A stretch of 64,000 nt of DNA from Pseudomonadota bacterium (lineage in GTDB: Bacteria; Pseudomonadota; Gammaproteobacteria; Acidiferrobacterales; UBA6901), in NCBI GenBank assembly GCA_027364845.1, contig DAHXOO010000004.1:1-64000 (forward strand), written 5' to 3'. How positions within the stretch are numbered: the first letter of the stretch is position 1; each line of letters begins with the position of its first letter. The notes under the pieces are model-generated. The model searched no databases, was not told the origin of the DNA, and was given only the letters and a program-made list of their open reading frames with translations. The translations under genes were made by a program, and so were the position numbers. Positions 17,097 through 25,391 of the stretch are shown piece by piece.

Positions 17097-17423
17097 TCAA
17101 TCGAGATAGCGGTCCTCATCGTGGGGCAGAGTCTTTTCGCGCTTGGATACGATGAAAGAGGCGAGTCCGCTGCCCAGCAGCCACCCGAAGGCGCGGTCTA
17201 GTCCGAATGCGACCGCGATCACGTGCAGGTCCAGATGCGGCGGGCTGGACCAACCCTCTATGTACTCCAGTTTCCCGGCCCCCAGGACGAGCACCACCAC
17301 AATGACGAGCGCAACGACCACCCAAGCAATCCGCTTGCTCTTCGTAAATTCCCAGGCCAGCCGAAAAACGATTGCACCCAGTATGCCGCCCAGCAGAAAC
17401 TCGATGATCAGTATTCTTGCCAT
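17097..17423 (-). CDS. Small three-helix membrane protein, uncharacterised
   Basis: A 108-residue protein with hydrophobic segments at about residues 3-20 (ILIIEFLLGGILGAIVF), 32-50 (AWVVVALVIVVVLVLGAG) and 72-90 (VAFGLDRAFGWLLGSGLASF), ending in a charged tail. I recognise no family. It lies 51 bases downstream of the ABC ATPase and upstream of the H+-ATPase on the same strand, so it probably belongs to that transcription unit. Confidence 0.7.
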   Translation of the reverse strand: MARILIIEFLLGGILGAIVFRLAWEFTKSKRIAWVVVALVIVVVLVLGAGKLEYIEGWSSPPHLDLHVIAVAFGLDRAFGWLLGSGLASFIVSKREKTLPHDEDRYLD

Positions 17424-17474
17424 GAGTATCCTCTTTTCAGTGGTATCGCTCGGCCCCGCCCGCGCAATCCGCAG

Positions 17475-18164
17475 TCACCGCGGTGGGTCCTTTTCGAGAC
17501 GCCCGTCCTTCAGGCGGTAAATGGAGTCGAAGCCCGCGATCATCCGTTCGTCGTGGGTCACGGCGATGACAGCGGATTTGCGCTCGCGGGCAACCCGGCG
17601 CAGCAGCTCAATGACCTTCATGCCGCGATCTGTGTCGAGCGAGGCGGTGGGCTCGTCAGCCAGAATCAGCGGCGGCTCGTTGGCGAGCGCCCGGCCGATG
17701 GCCACCCGCTGCTGCTCGCCACCGGAGAGACTCGCCGGCAGGGCTTCGGCGCGCGCGCCGATCTCCAGATACTCCAGCAGCTCGAGCGCGCGTTTGCGCG
17801 CGTCGCGGTCCCCGGTGCCGTTGAGGGTCATCGCAAGCGCGATGTTGTCGCGGGCGGTCAGGAATGGTATGAGGTTGTGGCCCTGGAAGATGAAGCCGAT
17901 GTGCTCGCGGCGGAAGCGGCGCACGTCGAGTCCGGTCCAGGCGTTGTCGTAGATGACCTGGTCGTTGACGGAGATGGTCCCGGCCGATGGCTCCAGGATG
18001 AGGCTGATGCACAGCAGTAGCGTGCTCTTGCCGGAACCGCTGGGGCCGAGCAGCGCCGCGAGTTCACCGGGCTGTACCGAGAGATCGATGCCGGCAAGTG
18101 CGGTCACCGCCAGAGCGCTGCTGCCGTAGACCTTTCTGAGGCCGATCACGCGCAGCGCTTCCAT
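17475..18164 (-). CDS. ABC transporter ATP-binding protein (MacB/LolD/DevA type)
   Basis: A 229-residue ATPase subunit. Walker A GPSGSGKST is near residues 40-48, the signature LSGGEQQRVAIGRAL and Walker B LILADEPTASLD follow, and the switch histidine is in VIAVTHDERM. All are intact. It abuts the FtsX-like permease gene with no gap and would drive that permease together with the HlyD-like adaptor and TolC. The subunit set is that of DevABC-type exporters of glycolipids or peptides and of MacAB-like efflux. The substrate is unknown. Confidence 0.92.
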   Translation of the reverse strand: MEALRVIGLRKVYGSSALAVTALAGIDLSVQPGELAALLGPSGSGKSTLLLCISLILEPSAGTISVNDQVIYDNAWTGLDVRRFRREHIGFIFQGHNLIPFLTARDNIALAMTLNGTGDRDARKRALELLEYLEIGARAEALPASLSGGEQQRVAIGRALANEPPLILADEPTASLDTDRGMKVIELLRRVARERKSAVIAVTHDERMIAGFDSIYRLKDGRLEKDPPR

Positions 18165-19358
18165 TCAACCCCCGAGCGCCACGGACGGGGGCGTACGCAA
18201 GGCGTGCCAGATGGCGAGTCCACTTGCGATCACGCCGCCGACCAGCATGACGGCAAAGGTGATCGCGGTCTCCGACGGCAGGAACACCAGGGTGCGCGGA
18301 AACCTGCCGGCGGTCAGGTGGACGAGAATGTAGGCGCACGCGAAGCTCGAAAGCGTCAGCAGCAGCGACTGCTCGAGGATCAGGCGCACGATCACCCACT
18401 GCGTGGCGCCCATGAGCTTGAGTGTTGCGATTGACCTAATCTTCTCGATCGTCAGTACGTAGATGAGCAGCGCAATAATGACGAGCGATACCAGCACCAG
18501 CAGGGAACGGAAGAGACCCAGGATGGCGGTCATCTTCCGCAGACGTCCCTTGAGCATCAGTTGGCGCTCTTGGGGTGTCGTGTAGACGTTGTAGTACAGC
18601 CAGCGCCGGATATGACGTGCCACCACCGTGGGGTTCGTGCCCGGAGCCAGACGCACCAGGACCGCGCTAATGGTGTCGGTGGGAGCCGCAAGCAGCGGCA
18701 GCAGCCGCTCGGCCTGCGCGGGGGTGTTACCCGCGCGCAGCAGGCTCTGCAGCGCGGCAGCGCGGCTCGCCAGGATCGCTTCGTTGTCCAGCTGGTAGAG
18801 CACCTCCTGGGCATCTGGCAGCGAAAGATAGACGAGTGGATTGCCCCCCGAGTCCACAGCACCGCGGGCAAGTCCGACCACGGTGTAATCATGGACTCCC
18901 AGGTGCACCTGCTGCCCGAGTCGCAATCCCAGCTTGGTGTCCGCGACCATCTCGTAGTGGGCCTGATCGATAGGCCGGCCGGCCGCCAGCTGCCCCGGCC
19001 CGCCCAGGCCCCCGAACACGTCGTAGCCGATGATCGTGAACTGCTGGCTCTTGCCGCCCACCATCCGCTCCACCGTGTAGGCGATGAAGGGGCTGGCCCG
19101 CACGACACCCGGGACCGCGGCGACACTATGGTAGGCATTTTCCGGCACGCGGGATTGCTCGTTGAACGGTCCGCCGCGATGGCGCTCGACCACCCACAGA
19201 TCGGCGCCCGTGTGGTCGATCAGCCACACGCCGTCCATGATATTGCCTTCGTAGATGCCATTCATGATGAGCACGATCGCAACCAGCAGGCTGACCCCGG
19301 CGATGGTGGCCAGGAAGCGCCCGAGATGGCGTTGCACGTCCTTGATGGCAAGGTCCAT
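18165..19358 (-). CDS. ABC transporter permease (FtsX/MacB-like, DevC type)
   Basis: A 397-residue membrane subunit. The first membrane helix, FLATIAGVSLLVAIVLIMNG, is followed by a large periplasmic domain of about 230 residues and three C-terminal helices that include LVIIALLIYVLTIEKIRSIA. This is the MacB/FtsX topology. It lies end to end with both its neighbours (19358/19359 and 18165/18164). Such permeases act mechanically on periplasmic substrates rather than forming a classical channel. Confidence 0.9.
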   Translation of the reverse strand: MDLAIKDVQRHLGRFLATIAGVSLLVAIVLIMNGIYEGNIMDGVWLIDHTGADLWVVERHRGGPFNEQSRVPENAYHSVAAVPGVVRASPFIAYTVERMVGGKSQQFTIIGYDVFGGLGGPGQLAAGRPIDQAHYEMVADTKLGLRLGQQVHLGVHDYTVVGLARGAVDSGGNPLVYLSLPDAQEVLYQLDNEAILASRAAALQSLLRAGNTPAQAERLLPLLAAPTDTISAVLVRLAPGTNPTVVARHIRRWLYYNVYTTPQERQLMLKGRLRKMTAILGLFRSLLVLVSLVIIALLIYVLTIEKIRSIATLKLMGATQWVIVRLILEQSLLLTLSSFACAYILVHLTAGRFPRTLVFLPSETAITFAVMLVGGVIASGLAIWHALRTPPSVALGG

Positions 19359-20384
19359 TCAATCGCCTTGGCGCCGAGCCCGCACGCGCTCGCCCGGCCG
19401 GATGCCACGCGGCTGGATCAGTACCGGATCGCCGGCGCGCAGGCCCTGCAGTACCACCACTTCGGTGGCGTTCGCGATGCCGGTTCTTACGGCACGGAAC
19501 TGTGCCCGCCCATCGCGCGCAACCAGCACCCCCTTCACCCCCCGGTCGCGCACCAGCGCCGAAACCGGCACCACTAGCCCTTTCCCTGAACCGGTCTCGA
19601 TGTTCACCTCGGTCTCCTCACCGTTCGCGAATCGCGGGAATGGTGTGTCGGGCGCCACGTCCACCTCCAGCTCGCGTGTGACCGGATCCGCCTGAAGGCC
19701 GATGCGTACCACGTGCCCGGGCACCTCGGTACCCGAACGCAGGCGGACTTGGGCCGGATCGCCAACCTTGATGTGACCGACTACGGTCTCGTCGACGAGG
19801 GTCGCCGACCAAAGCGTGTGCAGGTCGACCATACGGAAGATCGGACTGCCTGGCACGAGGGTGTCGCCAATCTCCGCGTCGCGCTCAATGATCTGTCCGT
19901 CCATGGGAGCGTAGATGCGGGTATAGGACAGTGCCACGGCGGCGGCGCTTTCGGCGCTCTCGGCAGCGCGCAGTGCGGTGCGGGTCGCGTCCATGGCGGC
20001 TGCGGCGATGTAGCCGTGCCGGAAGACTTCGAGGTCGCGCCGGTAGTTGTTGCGCGCGAGCGCCAGATTGGCGCGTGCGGCGGCGAGGTTGGCCACCAGG
20101 TCGCGAGCGTCCAGGGTCGCGAGCAACTGCTCGCGCTTGACCGTATTGCCCTGATCCGCGCGCAGGGCGGTGACGACACCAGTGATGCGGCTGGCGATGG
20201 TGACGGGAATGCGCGATGCGATATTGCCCGGGCCCTGGACGATCTGGCGCACCGTGCCCTCGTGCGCCGGGGTGATGGAAACCGACGCCGGGCGCAGAAG
20301 CAGAAACACCGCTCCTGCGATCAAGAGCACGGGTGCGGCGAACATCAGGGCGTATTTCCGCAGGATACTCCAACGAACGTTCAT
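19359..20384 (-). CDS. Membrane-fusion (HlyD/RND-type) periplasmic adaptor
   Basis: A 341-residue adaptor with an N-terminal anchor (LMFAAPVLLIAGAVFLLL), a lipoyl/biotinyl-like first half (VTALRADQGNTVKREQLLATLDARDL), an alpha-hairpin of moderate length (about residues 100-150) and a beta-barrel half. It links the inner-membrane ABC transporter to the TolC protein. Its ATG overlaps the end of the tolC-like gene (ATGA at 20381-20384). The short hairpin is like that of DevB and MacA proteins. Confidence 0.9.
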   Translation of the reverse strand: MNVRWSILRKYALMFAAPVLLIAGAVFLLLRPASVSITPAHEGTVRQIVQGPGNIASRIPVTIASRITGVVTALRADQGNTVKREQLLATLDARDLVANLAAARANLALARNNYRRDLEVFRHGYIAAAAMDATRTALRAAESAESAAAVALSYTRIYAPMDGQIIERDAEIGDTLVPGSPIFRMVDLHTLWSATLVDETVVGHIKVGDPAQVRLRSGTEVPGHVVRIGLQADPVTRELEVDVAPDTPFPRFANGEETEVNIETGSGKGLVVPVSALVRDRGVKGVLVARDGRAQFRAVRTGIANATEVVVLQGLRAGDPVLIQPRGIRPGERVRARRQGD

Positions 20385-21721
20385 GGCGATGACTCCTTGC
20401 CGGTGATGGCACCGAGTCCGGTGACGCGCACCATTGCGGCGCGTGCGACGGCATACGCAGTCAGCGCCTGAACCTCTGACCCCTGCGCGGCAGTGAGGCT
20501 CGCTTGCGCGGTCAGTACGTCCAGCGCCGTCGCCATGCCAGCACGGTACAGACCCACAGCGGTGCGCGAAGCCTCATGGTCGGTCTCCACCAGCTTGCGC
20601 ACGGCGCGGACGTCGGCGATTTCGGTGCGCCACGCGACCAGGGCCTGATCGACTTGCACCTGCACCTGGATCCGCGTCGCCCGGCGTGCCTGCTCGATCT
20701 GCGCGAGCCGCGCGTGCGCCTGATCCACCTGGGCATCGATCGCGCCACCCTCGAACAGCGGCCAGCTCATGAAGACTCCAGCGGTCCACAACGGCGCTTC
20801 CCCGCCTACGTTGCGGTCCTCACGGCCGTAGCCGCCCTGCAGACTGAGCGTCGGATAGTATGCGCCCCGCGCGGAACGCATGTTTTCGCGAGCCTGGCGC
20901 ACCTGCTGCGCATAGCGGTGCAGGTCCGGATTGTGACTGGCCGCCGCCCGCATCAGATCCGTCTCGGGCAGCGGCGGCTCGACGTGGGCGGGGAGCGCGC
21001 CGGCGATGCGGATCGGCCCGCGGGCATTGAGGCCGATGGCCTGCTGGAGGATGGCTCCAGCCAGACGCTCGACCTCGCTGGCATTCACCTGCGTGCGCTC
21101 GGCATCCAGGGTCTGGGCCTGCGCGCGGATCACGTCCAAGCGCGTCACTTTGCCGGCCTTGAAGAACACTGTAGTGAGCCGTTCGAAATCTTGCTGGCGC
21201 CGAATCGTTTCATTGGCAACCTGAGTGAGCGCTTTGGCTTCAAGCAGCCCGAAGTAGGCTTGCGTCACCTCGTAGACGGTCTCGGCCTTCGAAGAGGCGA
21301 CCCCCGCGCGGCCCGCGGCCACGCCGCTCGCGGCCGCTCGCGCTCCCGCGTGTGTGCGCCCGCCATCGAAGAGAAGCTGTGAGGCAGTCAGGCCAGCGAA
21401 GGCGTCGCTGGTGTAGAGTGACTGTGGGACTGCGGCCGTGCCCAGAGGGCTCAGCCGGTCGGCATTCAGACGGTTATAGTATGCGGTGGCTGACAGCTTC
21501 GGGAGCAGGCCGGCGCGCGCCACGCGATAGTTTGCTTCGGCCTCGCGCAGCGCCTCACGTTCGCCGCCGAGGACCGGGCTGCGCTCCAGGGCAAGGGCGA
21601 TGCATTGATCGAGGGTGAGTGGCTCGTCCGCGTGCGCTGGTCCGGGAAACGCGACCATAACAAGCAGGAACAGCGCGAGGCCCGCACCACTCTCTCCAAA
21701 CACTGTCCAGTGCGACTCCAT
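20381..21721 (-). CDS. TolC-family outer-membrane efflux protein
   Basis: An outer-membrane channel subunit of about 446 residues. After a signal peptide (LALFLLVMVAFPGPAHA) the mature part opens LTLDQCIALALERSP, the usual TolC start, and continues with long coiled-coil helices in two repeats. I prefer ATG 21721 over the longer frame at 21769, because an FNR-like promoter lies in 21727-21769 and would put its transcript start at or next to this ATG. That implies a leaderless message or a start further in (GTG 21703). It is first in the TolC-adaptor-permease-ATPase operon. Confidence 0.9.
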   Translation of the reverse strand: MESHWTVFGESGAGLALFLLVMVAFPGPAHADEPLTLDQCIALALERSPVLGGEREALREAEANYRVARAGLLPKLSATAYYNRLNADRLSPLGTAAVPQSLYTSDAFAGLTASQLLFDGGRTHAGARAAASGVAAGRAGVASSKAETVYEVTQAYFGLLEAKALTQVANETIRRQQDFERLTTVFFKAGKVTRLDVIRAQAQTLDAERTQVNASEVERLAGAILQQAIGLNARGPIRIAGALPAHVEPPLPETDLMRAAASHNPDLHRYAQQVRQARENMRSARGAYYPTLSLQGGYGREDRNVGGEAPLWTAGVFMSWPLFEGGAIDAQVDQAHARLAQIEQARRATRIQVQVQVDQALVAWRTEIADVRAVRKLVETDHEASRTAVGLYRAGMATALDVLTAQASLTAAQGSEVQALTAYAVARAAMVRVTGLGAITGKESSP

Positions 21722-21769
21722 AAAAAATACTAGGCTGACAACGCGTACAGGCGCTTTGACGCAGATCAT
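21720..21769 (-). promoter_or_regulatory. FNR/ANR-like promoter of the TolC efflux operon
   Basis: TTGACGCAGATCAT (21756-21769) matches the FNR/ANR box at eight of ten positions and is very similar to the box at 14297-14310 (both read CTTTGACGCA.ATCA). A -10 TAGTAT (21732-21727, minus strand) lies 33 bases from its centre, within one base of the class II spacing. The predicted start falls at the operon's first ATG. Confidence 0.5.
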
Positions 21770-22053
21770 AGTCAGAGTGTTGTAATGAATGTGAAAAAGC
21801 AGGGGAGTTATTATGCACTGCCCGGCATGCGATATGGCACCCGATGAGTACCGGGCAGCAGGTAGAAGCGATTACCAGGCGAGACGTTCGATTTCTAGTG
21901 GCCCGGCTGGCAAAGGTATTTCATCGTGGAACCGATGAAGTATTCCCAAACCGACCACGGCGGCTAATAGGCGGCGGGGCCGATCTGCAAAAACGATAGA
22001 TTCGCCCGAGCTTCCTGCCGCAACAGCGGGCAAGTTTAGGCACGGAGGACAGT

Positions 22054-22194
22054 ATGGGTATGAATCACTGCTTCGGCGTCCGAGAGTTGATCGAACGTGA
22101 GGTCGTTATCGATGGTGTTGGCGTGACAGCGCTTCGTGGACGCAGCCGCGGAGTTTTGGCGGAATCTTTGTATCCGTTGCGAAAGCGGCCCTGA
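22054..22194 (+). CDS. Possible small protein (46 aa)
   Basis: ATG 22054 is preceded at good distance by GGAGGA (CGGAGGACAGT). The peptide, starting MGMNHCFGVRELIERE and containing GVGVTALRGRSRGVL, has no membrane segment and no motif I know. It ends with a basic tail (LRKRP). The strong ribosome-binding site is the main support. It could equally be the remnant of a larger gene. Confidence 0.35.
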   Translation: MGMNHCFGVRELIEREVVIDGVGVTALRGRSRGVLAESLYPLRKRP

Positions 22195-22214
22195 ATCTCA
22201 GTGTGCCGGTAGAG

Positions 22215-22265
22215 TGTTGAATTTCGACCTACCTTGACCCATGATTTTCATTTTTCGTGACCCGG
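22215..22265. mobile_element. Solo IS21-like terminal sequence
   Basis: The stretch starts TGTTGAATTTCGACC and carries repeated TGACCC units (CTTGACCCATG, CGTGACCCGG), as at the ends of IS21-family elements. No transposase or matching opposite end is nearby, so it would be a scar. The assignment is from pattern only. Confidence 0.3.
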
Positions 22266-22384
22266 AAAGAGATTTCTAATTATTTGATTCAAGCGATCCT
22301 GTTTACGAACAGGTCGGGTCAGTAGGAATGCAAACGGTGGGTCATCTCTGCGTGAATATCAACACGGGTTTACCGCCTTCACAG

Positions 22385-23344
22385 CTATTGAGCTTGCTCG
22401 CTACTTGCACTCCGCACCGGCGCCCAATTGGGGAAAACTCGACGCGCTGCCCATTGGGCAAACTCAACACGTGTGCAGCTGTTAGTGCTGCGCACCCCCC
22501 GGCCCTCGGCAACCCGGTACGTCAGCATGTGCTTTTCGGGGTCTGGAGAAATAGATTCATTGATAATTAGCCGGACGGACCAGTCGGCACCATGTTTGCC
22601 ATTTGTGTAATAGTGTCCCAGCCGAATCTGCCCCGGCGTGACATGTTGTTTTTCGGCGTGTTCCAGAGTCAATGCAAAAAGGCGTTGCAGGTCCTCGGTC
22701 GCGATATCCACTATCAAGTCCATGTCCCCGAGCGCCCGCTCGATATTATGCTTGTCCAAGAGCCGTGCCATACGACTGTGGCCGGCCCTGGGCATATCCG
22801 TAAAGCGCATCGTACTTGCCGGATATCGCCGCCACGGAAACACACCGTTGAAAAATATGGCGACCGTCAGCATGACCGTCGCGTTAAAGAGGGTGGGCAT
22901 AAAGACATAACCGTAACCCAAGGCGTGAATCGCAGGTCCACTGATGACCGCAGCCAACGCCGTAGCGCCACCCGGAGGATGAATGCAGCTCAGCAGGTGC
23001 ATCGCGCCGATTGCTAAACCCACCGCGAGACCGGCAGCCAGGAAAGGTTCGGGCACGAGTTGATAACAGGCGACACCCACGATGGCCGACACCAGATGGC
23101 CACCGAATACCGACCACGGCTGGGAAAGACGGCCATGGGGCACGGCGAACAGCAGTACTGCAGAGGCGCCCATTGACGGTATGATCAACACAGCCCCCGT
23201 ATTGCCTAGGACCTTATACCCTATCGCAACTACAAGGACGATACTCAGAACGCCGCCAAGTGTTGAAACCAACTTCTCGGCTCCACTGACAGTTTCGCGT
23301 TCGATGCCAAGGAAATGCTGTAACTGTGTGCGTAAAGTATTCAT
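22385..23344 (-). CDS. HPP-family membrane protein
   Basis: About 319 residues starting at ATG 23344 (MNTLRTQL). The N-terminal half has four or five membrane segments with the family's signature: IIPSMGASAVLLFAVP, PWSVFGGHLVSAIVG and LLSCIHPPGGATAL, the HPP motif. The C-terminal half is soluble, predicted cytoplasmic and not recognisable (it contains DLIVDIATEDLQRLFAL). HPP proteins have been linked to nitrite transport in plastids and cyanobacteria; the bacterial role is uncertain. The ORF could extend to 23410, but that adds an unlikely leader. Confidence 0.85.
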   Translation of the reverse strand: MNTLRTQLQHFLGIERETVSGAEKLVSTLGGVLSIVLVVAIGYKVLGNTGAVLIIPSMGASAVLLFAVPHGRLSQPWSVFGGHLVSAIVGVACYQLVPEPFLAAGLAVGLAIGAMHLLSCIHPPGGATALAAVISGPAIHALGYGYVFMPTLFNATVMLTVAIFFNGVFPWRRYPASTMRFTDMPRAGHSRMARLLDKHNIERALGDMDLIVDIATEDLQRLFALTLEHAEKQHVTPGQIRLGHYYTNGKHGADWSVRLIINESISPDPEKHMLTYRVAEGRGVRSTNSCTRVEFAQWAARRVFPNWAPVRSASSEQAQ

Positions 23345-23454
23345 GACTCTTGTTTGATGTTTAATAATTATCGTCGGTCCGCTGCCGGCGTTCGGCGGCG
23401 GATTATACACAGCGCTAGCGGGGCTGCATACTCCCCGCCAAGCTTTCCGGGATG

Positions 23455-23520
23455 TGGTAAATGTAAAAATGAGTCCGCCGCTGTTGATGGAGGTACATGG
23501 GGACAGGGTTTACATTTGTC
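23455..23520. repeat. REP-like inverted sequences
   Basis: GTAAATGTAAAAATGAGTCC on the left is mirrored by GGGGACAGGGTTTACATTTG on the right (inverted AAATGTAAA flanked by GTCC/GGAC). The GGGGACAGnnTTACATTT word is of the type found in REP elements near RAYT transposases. No RAYT gene is in the window. Confidence 0.4.
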
Positions 23521-23651
23521 CGCTGGACATAATTTCTGCGCTCGTCTGAAGTGGTGGATCCACTTCATGTGACCATTATGAAATTCGTGATTACGCGCCG
23601 TGCGGTATCAGATGCACGGTTAGCTGCAACGCAGTTGGCCATGGGATCCAG

Positions 23652-23786
23652 GAAACTACACATCATTACGCCGAGGCAAACCTGAAGATCAAGGAACGGG
23701 CGCTAGCCAGGATTCATGAACCAGATGTCAAGATCGAGCGCCACCGGGCACCTGATTCGCTAATCAACTTCCTGAGGACGTTGTGA
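23652..23786 (+). pseudogene. C-terminal fragment of a tyrosine recombinase/integrase
   Basis: The frame from 23652 reads ETTHHYAEANLKIKERALAR, then HRAPDSLINFLRTL, then stop. ETT-HYAEANL is the region around the catalytic tyrosine (Y) of phage-type integrases, and PDSL..FL near the end is typical of the multi-integrase mobile elements of proteobacteria. Only about 44 residues remain; the catalytic R-H-R part is gone. Confidence 0.65.
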
Positions 23787-23856
23787 TTATGTGAAGATTG
23801 AAATTCGCGCTTGCAGCAGTCAATCAGCGTTTGGTGCGCATTTCGATCCTTCACTC

Positions 23857-23883
23857 CACATAATCGAGAATCCCGGTTATGTG
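23857..23883. repeat. Inverted repeat beside the integrase remnant (possible recombination site)
   Basis: CACATAA (23857-23863) and TTATGTG (23877-23883) are perfect inverted arms separated by 13 bases, 70 bases downstream of the integrase tail. The layout of two 7-base arms with a short core resembles a tyrosine-recombinase crossover site. Confidence 0.4.
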
Positions 23884-24039
23884 TACCTTTGCACAACAGA
23901 AAGAACTGGCTGTTCATGGGTTCGCAACGGGCCGGGCGGCGCGCAGCGGCGATTCGGAGTTTGCTCGGCACCGCGAAGCCTAACGGGATAAAATCTTAGA
24001 GTGTTCCGATTGAAATTACGACTGAACGTCAAAATTTCT

Positions 24040-25089
24040 TTACTCATCGGATACCGAATCCCGCAGCTTCGGCAATAGGCGTACAAGTTCATTGAACTCC
24101 TTTTGATTGCCCGCCTGCCGGCGCAGTACCGCCATTTCGTGCAACATTTCCTTGCGGTTCACAGCGGGAAACCCCATCACCTGGTCCTTGTCCTCAATGT
24201 CCTTCGTCACTCCCGAGCGCGCGAACACGATGGCACGCGAACCGATCGTGACATGGTCGGTCACGCCGCACTGCGACGCAAGCGTTACGTGGTCCTTGAT
24301 CACGGCCGATCCGCCGATGCCAACCTGACCGCACAACAGAGATCGTGCGCCGATCTGCACGTTGTGTGCGATATGCACCTGGTTATCGATCTTCGTGCCC
24401 TCTCCCACGCGTGTCTCCGAAAGGGTGGCCCGGTCGATGCAGGTGTTGGCTCCGATCTCCACATTGGACTCGATTACCACTGTGCCCACCTGCGGGAATT
24501 TCACGTGTTCGCCATTCCGAAACTTGTAACCAAATCCGTCTGAACCGATAACAGCGCCGGCGTGAAGTATGACGTTATTCTCCAGCCGCACTCCGTCGTA
24601 GAGCACCACATTCGGGTGCATTACGCAGTTATTACCCAGCGTGACATTATCGCCGATATGGCACCCAGACTTTACCCAACAGTTGTTGCCGAGTCTGGTA
24701 TGCGCGCCGATAGACACGAACGCGTCTACACGTGTGCCTTCGCCAATGATCGCCGCCGGATCGATGTGTGCCATGGCGCTCAAAGTGCCGCGGATTGTCT
24801 TTTGCGGATAAAGGCGATGCAGGCAGATGATGAAGGCTATCTCCGGATCGTCTACCGCCAGCAGACAAGTGCCGACGTTCGCGACATCGTGTTGGATCCC
24901 CTTCTGAACGAGCACGGCGCTTGCCGTGGTGGTCTTGAGTTTGTCCGTGTATCTTGGTCCACCAAGAAAGGTCAGCTGATTCGCGCCAGCCTCGTCGAAT
25001 TTGGCGGCGGAATAGATGGTTTGATGGGAGACGTTACCTAGGATGTCAGCGCCGCATGCCTCGGCGAGCTCTCTGATCGTGATTGCCAT
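24040..25089 (-). CDS. lpxD: UDP-3-O-(3-hydroxyacyl)glucosamine N-acyltransferase
   Basis: About 349 residues starting at ATG 25089 (MAITIRELAEACGA). LpxD adds the second 3-hydroxyacyl chain in lipid A synthesis, using acyl-ACP. The N-terminal uridine-binding domain contains AKFDEAGANQLTFLGGPRY. Residues from about 100 form the left-handed beta-helix of hexapeptide repeats (IGEGTRVDAFVSIGAHTRLG). DNQVHIAHNVQIG holds the catalytic histidine. It stands alone, away from fabZ, lpxA or bamA, so it may be a second lpxD or a specialised paralogue. The dispersed repeat lies just upstream. Confidence 0.9.
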   Translation of the reverse strand: MAITIRELAEACGADILGNVSHQTIYSAAKFDEAGANQLTFLGGPRYTDKLKTTTASAVLVQKGIQHDVANVGTCLLAVDDPEIAFIICLHRLYPQKTIRGTLSAMAHIDPAAIIGEGTRVDAFVSIGAHTRLGNNCWVKSGCHIGDNVTLGNNCVMHPNVVLYDGVRLENNVILHAGAVIGSDGFGYKFRNGEHVKFPQVGTVVIESNVEIGANTCIDRATLSETRVGEGTKIDNQVHIAHNVQIGARSLLCGQVGIGGSAVIKDHVTLASQCGVTDHVTIGSRAIVFARSGVTKDIEDKDQVMGFPAVNRKEMLHEMAVLRRQAGNQKEFNELVRLLPKLRDSVSDE

Positions 25090-25154
25090 AGTTGCGCAAA
25101 ACATCGTCCAATATGAGGCTACCAGCGGGCTCTTTAAGGAAGGGCTTGAACCCG

Positions 25155-25391
25155 CGTATGTGCACTGGTCCTCGCTAAACGCGACGGGACGTCCCAGACT
25201 CTCTCGCGTACTCGGTCACGGCGCACTCTTTATGCCTGTGCATCTGCTGCGGCAAGCCACTCGCCCTGGCGACAGCTGGACGGCGTCTCGGGTGTCCTTG
25301 CAGGTGGCCTTACGGCCAACCTGTCCGGACTCTACGCGTCCCGCGGACTACTCACCTCGGTGCTTCGCACCTTCCCTGGCTCGCAGCGATG
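25155..25391. repeat. Dispersed palindrome-rich repeat, copy 2
   Basis: This matches 7446-7735. The three diagnostic palindromes are GGGACGTCCC (25186-25195), GGCCTTACGGCC (25306-25317) and GGTGCTTCGCACC (25359-25371). It lacks about 50 bases present in copy 1. It lies about 65 bases upstream of the lpxD start, in the same relative orientation as copy 1 to the sulfotransferase gene. Confidence 0.75.

Larger units (their letters stand above)
21770..22384. other. Intergenic region with a small ORF and an IS21-like end
   Basis: About 600 bases between the TolC promoter and the HPP gene. It contains a 46-codon ORF with a good ribosome-binding site (22054-22194) and an IS21-like end sequence (22215-22265). 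Apart from these I see nothing. Confidence 0.4.
23411..24039. other. Mobile-element scar region
   Basis: About 630 bases without an intact gene. It holds REP-like inverted copies of AAATGTAAA (23455-23520), a hairpin TGAAGTGG..CCACTTCA (23547-23567), the C-terminal tail of a tyrosine recombinase (23652-23786), and a CACATAA..TTATGTG inverted repeat (23857-23883). These suggest repeated insertion and loss of mobile DNA. Confidence 0.5.

Noticed and set aside
23344..23370. FNR-like word TTGAT-GTTT-AATAA upstream of the HPP gene
   Set aside because: One half-site is poor and the site is only about 10 bases from the start codon, too close to act as an activator site.
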